From: Lindgomyces ingoldianus
Taxonomy: Eukaryota; Ascomycota; Dothideomycetes; Pleosporales; Lindgomycetaceae
Assembly (NCBI RefSeq): GCF_010093535.1
Contig: NW_022985168.1
Coordinates: 878,752-942,751, forward strand
Reading direction: 5' to 3'
DNA: 64,000 bases
Shown here: positions 34,233 to 45,079 of the stretch, piece after piece
How positions within the stretch are numbered: position 1 is the first letter of the stretch
Layout: each line of letters begins with the position of its first letter
Position numbers and translations under genes: made by a program
Notes under the pieces: generated by a model
What the model was told of the DNA's origin: nothing
What the model saw: only the letters and a program-made list of their open reading frames with translations
The model's database searches: none

Positions 34233-34761
34233 AAAGTACTTACACTTTATAAAGTACTTTATTTTGTTACCTATCTCTTAGGAAAAGTAATAACAGAGCA
34301 CTTACACCTTATAAGGTACTTTATTTAGTTACCTATCTCTTAGAATAGCAGATTAATCCTTTATATTATATAGTAAGCTCTGCTACTGTACAAAGTAAAA
34401 AGGAGATAGTGTAAGACGCACACTAAAGCTATTAAAGCTGCACAACCTAGCAGCTAGACAACAGCAGTACTTATGTAATCTACTGCACAAGTAATTAACT
34501 CTACGCTTTATAAGGCACTTTGTTTTGTTACTTATCTTTTAAGAAAAGTAACAACAAAGCACTTACACTTTATAAAGTACTTTATTTAGTTACTTATTTT
34601 TTAGAATAGTAGATTAATTCTTTGCATTGTACAGCAAGCTCTGCTACTGTATAAAGTAAGAAGGAAATAGTGTAAGGCACACACTAAAGCTATTAAAGCT
34701 GCACAACCTAGCAGCTAGACAACAGCAGTACCTGCGCAATCTACTAGAAAAGTAATTAACT
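34233..34761 (+). repeat. CopA leader: tandem duplication of 261 bp
   Basis: The block with tttgttacctatctct at 34,263 recurs as tttgttacttatcttt at 34,524, and everything between follows with the same 261-bp offset (for example gcacaacctagcagctagac in both). Each unit holds an inner duplication of about 59 bp around gcacttacac and tttagttac. It precedes gag. Confidence 0.85.
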
Positions 34762-36900
34762 ATACTATTATAATAAAATTTTATTAGCAACTAATAACTC
34801 TATGTAATACTAAGAAGAATAAGAAATAATTTTTATTATATAAATAACTTATAAAAGATATAGAGATATTAGAGGCAACACTATAAAATAAGACTAGCCT
34901 AAAGTACTAGAATAATAAGATTAACATGTTAAAAGCTCTAATAAGCTTATAGACTTAATTATATATAAGTTACATAATTATAAATTTATATATAATAACT
35001 TAGAAAAGTGCTACTTTTCTAAGTTTATACATAAATTTTTTTAAAAAATAGACACTATAAAACTTTTTAGCACTTAGCTGCATGTTTAAAAAGAAGCTTA
35101 TATAAGTGCTAAAAAATAAGAGAATTACACTATAGCTAAGCACTAAAAGTACCTAAGCCTAAAAGCTATATAATATAGCATAAAAAAAGTAATTACACTA
35201 AAAAGGCTTTATATGTAACTTTTATTACTATATAAGGCTTTACATAAAAGTAGACTAAACATAATGCTGCTATTAACACTAAATATACTAGCATTACCTG
35301 CTTCTACACTTTAGCTAGCACTACACTAATTACTGTATAAATAATACATGCCACCCTACCTAACACCTGCTCCACGCCCTTAATTGTACACACCACCGCC
35401 TGCAGTAGTGTATGCACTACTAATACCACCTGCATAATCTATACTACATTACAACTTATACAAACTTCTACTCTAGAGAGAAACTACTAAAAAAAAACTT
35501 TTAGTAAACAAAATTATATAATTCTAAAAAGTATAAAAAAAAGATAATAACTATATAAGTTAACTATATAACATTTTTATAAATAAAATAAAGATTTTTA
35601 TTAATCTATGTTAATAGCTAAATATCTAGAAAACTTAGTATGTAGACATCTTTCTAGATATTCTAAAAGGTTAGGTAAATATGTACTATATATACAACAT
35701 AAGCCCTAGATATAACTAAAAGCATTTGTACAACACCTTAAGCAGTTACTTTAACACTAATGTAAACTATAGCTAGTACTAGACAGACTAAATAATAATA
35801 ACTTTTACATAATGCTAATAAAAAAACTTTAATAAAAGTTTATATAAAGTTCTTAAAATAATAATTAATAAGCTTACACTTATATAAAGAGCACTAGAAA
35901 TAAAATTCTAAAAAAATGTTCTACTGCACACTGCTATTATATAAGCCTATTAAGGATAACTAGAACTAGAACATGCTATGTTTACTATTAAGCCCTTATG
36001 CAAAGCTTTATTTAGTAACTTATAAGCATTACTTTAAGTTACTATAAACTAAAAGGTAAACTAATACCTCTAGAAACTACTTAATACATACTATATAGAC
36101 TGCTAATACAACTCTGCATAATAAAAGTTTATATAATAAGAGGGAAGCTTTCTTTTATGTAGAAAAAAATAATGTAGAAGATCTTTATCTAAGTTTAGGC
36201 TATAATCTAGAGATAACTATATGTAGACAAAGAAGTGCTTTATTTGCTATAAAAAAGAATGTTAGTTATTAAACTACCCTTATAATAACTATATATAAGC
36301 AAAAAACTAGTACGTTGCCTTATATAAAGATTTCTATAATAAGACCTTATTATGTAAAGCTATTACCTTATACATCTAAAACTTTAAAGGTTACCCTAAG
36401 AAAAAAAATAATTTGCATAATATAAAGAAAATAAAATAAAAAAGTAAAGATGCTAAAAAAGCTATTAACTACTTTACCTCTGCTGCCTATCTACACTATG
36501 CAACAGAAGAGAACATCTACAGCATTAAACCTAAAGAATATGCTAAGCAGTTTATCCTTAATAACTAATACTATATAGTATACTAAGGTAAACTATAGAA
36601 CATAGGCGTAGTAAAGATCTCTACTATTAGTAAGTTTTAACTTAAGGTGTATATATAAAAGAACTTATGTATAGAAATTAATTAAACACTTAGCTAAACA
36701 AATATTAGCTTTAAAGGCTAGACACTAAAAAAATTAATTAGTACTATATAAATCTAGAACCTAATTAGTCTAGTTATATACTACATTTTAAAGACTTTAA
36801 TACTATTTTTACTATTACTAGTAAATGCTAACTAACTTAGAGCATACTTTAACAACATTTTAAATGTTATTATACATAAAGACAAAACTACTATACTTAT
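34762..36900 (+). pseudogene. CopA gag and protease, degenerate
   Basis: From about 35,560 the frame resembles the CopC gag. At about 36,232-36,265 it reads KKCFICYKKEC, then two residues that would be W-S, then a position for His. This is the KCFVCGKxGCWS-type zinc knuckle of fungal Copia Gag. The protease signature is not clear. At 36,480-36,560 the stretch TEENIYS..PKEYAxQFI aligns with the CopC copies. Confidence 0.72.
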
Positions 36901-36939
36901 TATATAAAAATAAGAACACTTTTTTTTTAATGTTAGTAA

Positions 36940-37720
36940 AAAGAAATCTATGTCTTTTTTTACTAAATTAAAACTCTACTGCCTCTACTACTAATTTAGA
37001 CACCTCTGCACAGAGAGACTTTAGAAGATGCTAACTAGTGCTAGCTATAACATTAATGCTGTAGTGCTAGAAAAAATTAAGAAGTTTTGCTACTTCTACT
37101 AATTATATAACTAGGCCTTATAAAGATTTAAGTTTATAATTAAAGATAACACCTACTTTAACTTTAAAGTTATTATTAACATTATATAAATTAATAATAA
37201 AGATGTTTTATATGTTATTAATGTAGACACATTATTTTAGGCTACTACATTCCTAAAATCTATGTCTACATAAGATACCTAGGATGCACTATGCAAATGC
37301 TAGATTAACACCTATTAAGAACCTCTAGACTATATTATGCATAACTTTAGTATAAACTTTGCTTTAAAAGATTTTTAAGCTTATGTAAGAATTATAAAAG
37401 CTACATGTAGGCAGATGCCTATAGAAGCACATTAAGCAGTTAGAAAGGTTAAGCGCGCGCACACACCTTTTTAAGAAGTGTTTAACATCCTAAAGACTAA
37501 GCTAGGTAACTGTACAGATAATAAGGCTATCCTATAGATAGCAGTTAAGGCTCTAAACAACACAGCTAGCCTGCACAGTCTAGTACCTACGCTGCTAGTC
37601 TTTAAGGCATACCTAAAAATTAACCTAAACTTTTTACTATTACTAGACATTATTACATAAGTAAGCACAGTATAAAAGGTAATAAAGATACTTTAAAAGA
37701 ACTATATAAAAGTAAACATT
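36940..37720 (+). pseudogene. CopA integrase, degenerate
   Basis: Aligns codon by codon with the CopC integrase (62,500-63,200). The zinc domain Cys pair is near 37,090-37,120. The first catalytic Asp block (VINVDTLF) is near 37,214-37,240, and the second block, VHNSSTNF in CopC, is near 37,338-37,365. A basic segment with RAHxP follows at about 37,455. A clean antisense frame here (37,471-37,668, minus strand) is a mirror of the integrase and not a gene. Confidence 0.75.
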
Positions 37721-38159
37721 AATTATATAATTAATACTTATAATAGCCCTATAACATTTAAAGTTTTTAACCTCCCTCTTAGCTTAAAAATTATAGCATA
37801 GAGAAAAAAAGAAAGCTAGACTAGCCTATACAAAATTAAAAGTATTAAAGGAAAAGACATTATTATTAAGAAAAAAAATAGCCTACTAAAGCTTTAATAT
37901 ACATAGGTTAAACTGTACTATAGAGAAAAAAAGAAAAATAACCTAGATAAACTAATCCTTATATAAAAAGATCTTTTAAAGAAAAAGAAAAAAGAACAGC
38001 CTTATAAAAATATTATAAAGGTAGAACTAAAGCCTACTATAAACTAAGCCTCTTAGGATAGCAATGCTGCACTAGTGCAAAAGAAAGATATAGATACTAG
38101 AAGAAGTAAAAAGTAAAAAAAACCTATATAAAGTCTAAACTAGGTATTTCTAACCTAGA

Positions 38160-39250
38160 AAAAAAAGATAATTAGGCCTTATCTATTAAGCTTTATATAA
38201 ATAGTGTAATTACTACACCTAAAAAACTATTTAAAAAATTAGACTATATAAAGATAAACACTTTAATTACTAACAGCACTTTTAAGGTTATAGCATATAA
38301 CTTAATAAGGCATAAAAGTTAGATTTTTAACCTTTGCCTTATATAAAAAGTAAAAGGTAAAATAACTTAACTATATAAGAAATTCTACCTAGTGTTTACT
38401 AGCTACTTAGATAAAAAGAAGGAAGAAATCCTTACTTAGTTACTAACTATTTAGAGGATAAGCTAGAGACTACTTTTAGCTATAAAAGTCAGCCTAAAAG
38501 CTATGTATAGAATGCATTTTAAACTATGTAATATTATATAAGTATACATCTAATTAATAGATAAGTTTATGCGCACGCTGTACATAAAGCTACTAAAGAA
38601 GATGCGCTAGAGCTTTCTACTAAATATAATACTCTAGGTTGTACAACCCTTATATAAAGCTGCTAAATTAGGACTGTATTAGTTTAAAACATACTATAAC
38701 TACTATAAAGAAAAGCTGCGCATACACATTTTTTTATATAACCCCTACTTTTTAATTACTAATAAAGAAGAGCACACCTTTAGTATTACTAGCTTATAAA
38801 TAGACAACACTTTAAGCATTATAATAAAAGATTTTATGTAAAAAGAAAAGAAAAAACTGTAAAAGGCAAAGTTTTATATAAAAAGTAAAACTATTCTAGT
38901 AGAGAAGTAGCTTATTAAGTTTAATAGTAAAAGAATTAAACTTACACACAACATAGTAGTTTTTACTTAAAAAGAATAAGTAAGCTACTTTTATATAATT
39001 AACTTAAAAAACAAGAATGCTGCATAATAATATGTTAAGTAATATGTAAAAGGGGCATATATTACATTTATGTGTTAACTAAAGGTAGCATTTAACTTGT
39101 CTATTACTGCATAAACTATAGACTTTTTGCATAATAATATTAACATACTTAACGCATAAATTTAATAGTAGATAGATAATAGTAAGCGCAGTCTTACTTT
39201 TCTACTATTATAGCTTAATAGTGTAAAGCTGTTTATCTTTATAAATAAAT
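38160..39250 (+). pseudogene. CopA reverse transcriptase, degenerate
   Basis: The RT starts near 38,160. The block RLLLAI, MHF.L.(D)I.Q.YI is at 38,460-38,560 and VVQPLYKAAKLGLYWF at about 38,640-38,680, where Copia has PLYGxxEAG..W. The active site TSLxI(D)(N)TLSI is at about 38,788-38,820; fungal Copia elements of this type have QTDDTL there. RIP stops abound. Confidence 0.82.
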
Positions 39251-39319
39251 TATTTACTAATAATAAAAACTTTAGCTTATAGCTAGAATTTTTAATTATA
39301 TTAAGTAATAAGAACTATA

Positions 39320-39760
39320 TAAAGTAAAGTAACTACTTTAAAATACTAGGTAATATTATACACTAGAATTCTACTAAGTATAAAAAAGTAACTAGAAGTG
39401 TTCTTACTAGTAAACTATATAAAATAGTTAGAAGGTTTAATAATGTAATTACTTTTAGTACAACTTTATAGTAAATTATATAAACACTTAAACTACTACT
39501 AATTCTAGTAGTAATTTATATAAATTTAAGGTCTTTATATAATTACCTTATTAAGCTAAGCACTACTAGTAAAAAGCAACTTATAATTAACATTATGTTA
39601 GTTACTTTATAAATTATATAAGAAAAGGGAAATTACTAAAATTAAGTAAATTAATAGTAAAAATAACTTAGTAAATATATGTATAAAAAAAATACTAAAC
39701 TAGGCTTTTTAATTATTAGTTCTAACTAACTGCCTCTCTGTCTAGATAGAAGCATCTATA
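39320..39760 (+). pseudogene. CopA RNase H, degenerate
   Basis: The frame contains LTSKLYKIVRRFN, then VVIYINLRSLYNYLIKL (family VxCTDSxSLYDCLxKL), then a basic C-terminal stretch ending FLIISSNQLPL. This is the Copia RNase H domain with its Asp residues changed to Asn. It ends about 380 bp before the 3' LTR. Confidence 0.75.
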
Positions 39761-40141
39761 GACTAGCTAGATTCTATGCGCAAAAATACCTTAGACTAAC
39801 TAGACTAATAACACTTTTATATAAAGCTTATTTTTTTTATTTTATTTTTTTTATATTATATATAATTATCTTTCTTATTATAAGAATCTATTACTGCTAG
39901 CACTATATAAAAAGAGAAAAGAGCTAGGGGATTATACAGTAAGGCTTAAAAAGTAAAGGATAAAAAAAAGAAAAGCTATTTATATAGCACAACTAGCCTA
40001 TTTTAACGCACAGCATTACTAAGGCAAGTCCTAATAAATAAGGTAGAGTAAAGGTAGAATATAATTAGATAGACCTACATAGACAGAAGAGAGGTAACAT
40101 GTACAAAAGGTAACTTTTTAAATAAAATAAAAAGTTGCTAG

Positions 40142-40421
40142 TGTCTATACATAGCAGCAGCGTTGCAGCCTAGATATAAGCAATTGCGCATAAGCAGGAT
40201 TACATATCTATGTTACATAATGCTTGTGCGCAAACCTCTGTGCGTAAACATCTAGATATCCCCCTTTTCCTCTATATAAAGAAAAGACAAGAGTAATAGA
40301 ACTAGAAACATATTACTCTTACTTTACCTACTTTATACGCTGTGCACACTGTACACCACTCTTACTCTTGCTACTTAAGTGCTTATACTATAAGCAGCTA
40401 GCTGTCAGAGCCTATTTAACA
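40142..40421 (+). repeat. CopA 3' LTR (280 bp)
   Basis: Starts tgtctatacatagcagc (inner, mutated) and ends gtcagagcctatttaaca (outer, clean). The attac duplication follows. Confidence 0.92.
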
Positions 40422-40426
40422 ATTAC

Positions 40427-41400
40427 TATAATAATAAGTTAGAAGCTTACTAATTAATTAGTGTAATTAAAAAAATGTATAAGCTAGAAAATTAAAAACT
40501 ATATAAATAGTTTCTAAAAATTAAAATAATTAAAAATAAAAAAGCTAGAATAATCTAGCTAGTACATAATGTGTATATTAAAAAAGTAGTAAAGAAGTTT
40601 AACTTTATAAAAAGCGTACTCTTTCTAGAAACTCTTTTACTATTAGAAGAGCTTATAAGCAACTAAAAATTAGTAATAAAGCATAAAATTAAGAAATACT
40701 AAGAGCATGTAGGATTAACACTTTACACTGTAATTATAGTACGCCCTAATGTAGTGTTTGCAGCATCTTAGCTCTTCTACTACCTAACAAACCTAGGAAA
40801 GCAGCACTTCTAGGCAGTAAACTAAGCAATTATGTACCTATACTGCACAAGGCATACAGGCATATAGTATAAAGCACTAGAAGGTGCGTAACTTATTATA
40901 TGTAAAGACACATTTTTTACTAATTACATAAAAACTAAATAATTATTTTATAGATACATTATTTTACTTTTTAAAAAACTAATTTTATAGAAAGTATCTT
41001 TTTAGCTAATAGTAACTATATCTATAATAAAAGCTAAGCTGCTTACTTTAGCGCATATTATAAAAAAATTACTAGCTTTAAAACACTTCTTTAAAAAGCT
41101 TACTCTAGAGCTAGGCACACTATAGCAGATCTACTGTGACAACTAGCAGACAATTAGGTTAGTAGTAGAGAAGAATGCCTAAATAACTACCTGCCTGCGC
41201 CACATTAATATTTAGAACATGTAGCTGCGCTAGGAGCACACAAAAGGATCTTTTAAAGTGCGCTATATTAAAATAAGCAACATGCTAGTAGATAAACTTA
41301 TAAAGCACTTACTAAAGTAGTAATTTAAGCACTTTAAGCAGCTTCTTAACTTTAAAGACATATAAACAAGCTTTTAAAAAAAGAAAGTGTTAATTATTAA
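40427..41400 (+). pseudogene. CopB RT C-terminal part and RNase H, degenerate
   Basis: Resumes after the CopA insertion. EHVGLTLYTVIIVRPNVVFAAS at 40,700-40,770 is the Copia boundary of RT and RNase H (RPDVxFAxSxL). It is followed by YLTNLGKQHFxAVxQAI, HTGI.YKALEGA, the block with E-A-x-L-L-T-L-A, CDNxQTIRL and a C-terminal VRYIxxSNMLVDxLxKHL (family MPADGLTKxL). The order is complete. Several Trp codons are now stops. Confidence 0.85.
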
Positions 41401-42002
41401 TAGCAAAGACATTTTTACACTGCCTAAAAACAAGAGTTTTATCTACTAGTAAGAACACTCCCCTATGCTATAAAGTTTAAGCAGAGATTTAGTACATAAG
41501 ATGCGCAAAAACATAGAACGCTTAAACTATAAGAAGATTAACAAGCTTACCTAAGAGTTCCTTAGCGCGCTAGCGACGCGCTAGGAGCCTAGGGGAGACA
41601 ACACCCTGCCCCTCCTTCTTTTTTACCTTCTCCACCTCCTTTTCTACCTTCTCTTTCTCTTCCTTCTTCTTCTTCTCTACTATATTCTTTTTAAGCAGAG
41701 CTTAAAAACTAGCTAAAGCTAAAACACAGCCTATAGCCTGTTAGTCTAATCTAAGGTATAACACATAATCTCTGCAGAGAAGCTTACCTGCTTGTCCTCT
41801 GCAATAAGAGCCGCAACAAAGCGCTGCGCATAGACAATAGTAAGGGAGGGACTGCAAATAGGTTAAAACTAGATTACCCTACACACTACTATAGAGCTTA
41901 CAGGGTTAGGCAGCTGTGCCTAGAGGAACAGCGCTAACAGCGCAAACCGCTAGTGGCGGAATTATAGCACTCCCTACTAGAGCGCCCTACAAGCGCACTC
42001 TT
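41401..42002 (+). other. CopB 3' region, first part
   Basis: Follows the RNase H. It is progressively less AT-rich, with a T/C tract near 41,610-41,690 and several gcgc-containing segments. No protein is recognised. Confidence 0.5.
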
Positions 42003-42125
42003 TATGCAGCCTAGACAGGACTGCGCGCGGAGCGCACTAGGGGGAGGCCGGCGGCGGGTAGCGGGCGCGGGCTTGCGGGCAGCGCGGCCCTGCAGAGCGG
42101 CAGCACGCAAGCAGGCAGCTCTTTT
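42003..42125. other. GC-rich islet in the CopB 3' region
   Basis: About 120 bp dominated by G and C (gcgcggagcgcac, ggccggcggcggg, gcagcgcggccctg) inside an otherwise AT-rich desert. A 73-codon open frame across it has no family resemblance and is probably just a stop-poor GC stretch. Confidence 0.75.
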
Positions 42126-42289
42126 AGCTTTGTTAAGCTATAAATGCATGTTAGCAGAGATTATAGATAGGTTTAAAGTTGTTTTTAAAGCTCTTAAAAG
42201 CATTAACTTACACGCAGCATGTTAGTTAGACTTACAGAAGAGAAGCTTAAGAAGCAGGAGAATTTATTTACCTCTGTTGCGGTGATTAC

Positions 42290-42400
42290 AGCACGCACGT
42301 GACCTGCGCTGCCTAGGGAAACAAGCATTACGCTGCCTAGGGAAACAAGTATTGCGCTGCCTAGGGAAACAAGTATTGCGCTGCCTAGGGCAACAAGCAC
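42290..42400. repeat. 27-bp minisatellite (about 4 units) before the CopB 3' LTR
   Basis: Units of gcgctgcctagggaaacaag plus tattg or catta, with a last unit changed to ggcaac. They lie about 90 bp upstream of the G-run that primes plus-strand synthesis. A short minus-strand open frame here is repeat-derived. Confidence 0.9.
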
Positions 42401-42488
42401 AAACACAGGGTAAATGCGCAGCGCTGCTCTAACAAGCTAAGTTGACGCTCAACGCAGGTGAGCTGCTGCGCAGCTCACCTGGGGGGTG

Positions 42489-42704
42489 TGTCGCGTATAC
42501 TGAGAGCCTTGGCTGGGGCTCAGAGCCTTGGCTGGGGCTCAGAGCCTGGGACTGGGGCTCAGAGCCTGGGACGCAGCTCGGGATCTGGAGATATTATGTT
42601 CCGAAGCTTGGTGTATATAAGGAGAGCCCTCAGCTCTCTTAGATAGCGGAGTCACTTCATCCGATCTTCTAAACAGCTACTGCCAGGCTATTTTATCCTC
42701 CACA
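42489..42704 (+). repeat. CopB 3' LTR (216 bp), nearly unmutated
   Basis: Starts tgtcgcgtatactgag, ends tatcctccaca. It contains one more 19-bp ggctggggctcagagcc unit than the 5' LTR, explaining the length difference. A gtgtatataagg TATA-like motif is near 42,610. Two overlapping open frames across it are not genes. Confidence 0.9.
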
Positions 42705-42780
42705 GAAGCTATTACTGCTATTTATAGACTAGTAAACTAAGAAAAAATAGTAGTTGATAAGATAAACGCTTTAAAACAGA

Positions 42781-43080
42781 GTTGCTGTAACGATTCTACG
42801 AATCGTTCCATCTCGGGTCGCTCGGATCCTATCCGAAGAGTCCCCGTATCGGCCCCGACCATGACTCGACCCAGTCCCCTGCAGTTACCCCTATTCCCTT
42901 ATGTATTTAGTCGCACCTTGCCCCTGTAGCTAGCTTAGTAGTTTTCTGATATCCTTTTGTACAAGGCCTATAGGTGTCAATGGCATTCCCAGGTTCAGAG
43001 TCCCCACGCACTCCCATATGCCTCTAAGTGGACTCCCACCGCATTCGGACCCATTGTCTTGCCTGCGCTGTTACAGTTGC
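42781..43080 (+). repeat. Solo GypB LTR (290 bp), TSD gttgc
   Basis: The insert 42,786-43,075 starts tgtaacgattctacgaatcg and ends gcctgcgctgttaca, flanked by gttgc at 42,781-42,785 and 43,076-43,080. Almost free of RIP along its whole length. It belongs to the LTR subtype with ccttttgtacaagg, like that at 59,294. Solo LTRs arise by recombination between the two LTRs of an element. Confidence 0.93.
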
Positions 43081-43092
43081 CACTTTTTAGTA

Positions 43093-43985
43093 ATAGTAAT
43101 TACTATTACTAGAAGCGCCTAGTAATTGCTATAGTAATTACTATTTTTCTAGTTATATTATTTCTTAAGAATCTGTACTGCCTTAGCTAGGCTAACTATT
43201 TCTATCTATTTAGTATTAGAGCTAGAGAGGATTTTTTCTAGACTAGTTTCTACTAAGTTTTTCTACATTACTTAGATTACTTTTACTTTTAGTTTCTAGT
43301 ATAGGAACTTTTGTAGCTTTTTTTCTTTAAGAAACTAACTAGATTCTTCTTTTTCTAACCTGCAGGTTAAATATTAGTTGTTGTAGTATGTAGTCTATAA
43401 CATGTGTACGTGTTGTTCTAGTGTTTCTAAGGTTATTATAACCTAATCTATTATTAGATTATGCTGTCTTAACTAGTTATAGCTAATTATTGCCTAGTAC
43501 TTATTTTTTAATAGTAGAATGCTTACAGACCTCTAATCTTTTATTATAAGTGTATTAAAGTTAAGCTTTTCTATCTCTAAGTTAATCTATCTGTTTCTAT
43601 ATTTAATTAATAATGTGTTAGCTAATAATACCTTAAACAGGCTTTTTTTTATTTAGTATAGAATGTTAGACTTTTCTGCCTATACTAAATCTATAGTAGT
43701 AAATGTACAGCTGCTATTAATTAAGGCTATTTCTTTTTTTTCCTTTAATAAAGAATTTAGTTATAAGGCTCTATCTAGAGCCTTATCTAACTGCTACTAG
43801 CATCTTTATGTTATAATAGATTTTGTTATAGTAGAGAGTGTCTATTACAGAGTTGTTGTAGTTGCTTACCCTCTTACCTAGTTTAAAGTGTGTATTCTAG
43901 TAGTAGCCTTATTTCTAGTAAGAGTGCTTATGCTCTAGTATAATATATTTTTCTATAAGATAGTCCTAACTTTCTACTTACCTAT
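43093..43985 (-). pseudogene. Unidentified degenerate reading frame, helical protein
   Basis: With Gln/Trp stops read through, the minus strand gives one long frame of roughly 280 codons from about 43,960 to 43,120. It is rich in Leu, Ile, Lys, Glu and Asn. Visible segments include NTLLIKYRNRQINLEIEKL, KDQRSVSILLLKNKY and LVETSLEKIL. It looks largely helical or coiled. I do not recognise the family. It could be a retroelement Gag, a captured host gene, or part of an unlisted DNA element. The left end holds palindromic tagtaatagtaattactatt runs. Confidence 0.35.
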
Positions 43986-44277
43986 TCTGTACCTAACGGG
44001 TTGGCTGGCCACACGGGTTAGCCGGCTACTTTTGCTAAGCCCCTACTAAAACCACTCTATTCTAGCGCAAAACAGCCTACTTTAGCCCTATATAAAGCAA
44101 TATAACATAAGATATTATTTAGAGTCTACTTTTACTACTTTCTTACATATATATAAGTTATGACTAGTCTAATTACACTGCCTATATTACCTTTAACTTA
44201 GCTTACCTTCTTTAGCGCGCACTTGTGTCTTTAGCTTCTTCTTATTACTACGCGCTCTAAACTCCTTTAGAGCAGTT

Positions 44278-44870
44278 TGTTACAATCCTTACTCTGGCGA
44301 AATGGTGTTTTCGGGAGTACGACGGCCTATGGTGGTTAGCGGAGAAGGGAAGGACTTAGCTGGATCAGGTGTACAGTCCGTCGAGCAGAGTGTAGGTATA
44401 GCGGGGAGGAGAAGGCAGGTTGTGGTTTAGCCTAGTGGCTGTATAGGGAGCTAGCAAACCTAATCTGTAAGGATAGAAAAGGAGGTATATATAGTGTAAG
44501 ATATATAAGGTAGTAATGTCTTTTTTATAAAAGTTTTAATGCCTCTTAGTCTATTAAGTAGGTAAAGACTAAATAGTAATTATAACCTTCTAACTATAGT
44601 TGTAATTAAGACTATATACATAGGGTTTACATGCTCTGCATGTTTGCATGCTTATTTCTTACGCAGCCTGCATAGCCTACAAGCCTGTAAACCTGCATTG
44701 CTTATTAGATAACACATTCTGCTAGGCTTTTATCTAAAAGCTAAAGCTATTTCTTATCTATTTTATTACATAATTTATTTAATATAGGGTTAAGCTTCTT
44801 CTATCTAACATTATTAGGGCTATGTAGGACAGCTAATTAGGTTATTACAGTCTATCTATTAGCTGTAACA
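44278..44870 (-). repeat. GypC copy 1 3' LTR
   Basis: Starts tgttacaatccttactctgg (clean, outer) and ends tctattagctgtaaca (mutated, inner). It contains a tatatatagtgtaagatat segment shared with related LTRs at 23,395 and 24,730. Confidence 0.92.
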
Positions 44871-45079
44871 CGTAGGCTTTTTTTTTAGTTAGTGTCCTTA
44901 CTATTATGTTTTTTCTGCTGTAAGTGTTAGGTTTTTTTTTTTTTAGCTAGTGTGTGCCCCTTTTTAAAGCCTAGTTTAGTGTCTAGCTTTCTTACCTATG
45001 CCTTATTAGGCTCTTTGTTCCTCTGCTGTTGCTTATTGCTTTTATACTGTTACTTATCTTAATCCTTTTTGTTGTACAA

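Larger units (their letters stand above)
33905..40421 (+). mobile_element. CopA full-length Copia retrotransposon (6,517 bp) inserted in the CopB RT
   Basis: Two 280-bp LTRs (33,905-34,184 and 40,142-40,421) and the perfect 5-bp duplication attac (33,900-33,904 and 40,422-40,426). The Gag zinc knuckle, integrase, RT and RNase H relics read in Copia order on the plus strand. The protein relics resemble those of CopC, so the two are related families, but LTRs and leaders differ. Only the LTR edges keep CpG-rich sequence. Confidence 0.95.
28438..42704 (+). mobile_element. CopB full-length Copia retrotransposon, split by FB1 and CopA
   Basis: LTRs at 28,438-28,634 and 42,489-42,704, with target duplication gaagc (28,433-28,437 and 42,705-42,709). 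A G run, ggggggtg, precedes the 3' LTR. Without the two nested elements it is about 6.6 kb. Protease and integrase come before RT and RNase H, which is the Copia order. FB1 sits in the integrase zinc region and CopA sits just after the RT active site. Confidence 0.92.
28284..43090. mobile_element. Small TA-flanked MITE, split by CopB and by a solo GypB LTR
   Basis: The left end ctaaaaagtagcaaccctg (28,284) pairs with the right end, read as gagttgc, then cactttttag (42,779-43,090 after removing the LTR), an imperfect inverted repeat of about 18 bp with TA on both sides (28,282-28,283 and 43,091-43,092). Its own sequence is 28,284-28,437, 42,710-42,785 and 43,081-43,090, roughly 240 bp, without coding capacity. 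It abuts PogC copy 1: both elements share the same TA. Confidence 0.7.

Noticed and set aside
37471..37668. 65-codon minus-strand open frame
   Set aside because: Mirror of the CopA integrase relic on the plus strand; the antisense happens to lack stops.
42004..42225. 73-codon open frame rich in Arg and Ala
   Set aside because: The GC islet simply has few stop codons. No family resemblance, and the frame runs into RIP sequence.
42203..42406. 67-codon minus-strand open frame with LVSLGSAI repeats
   Set aside because: Translation of the 27-bp minisatellite in the CopB 3' region.
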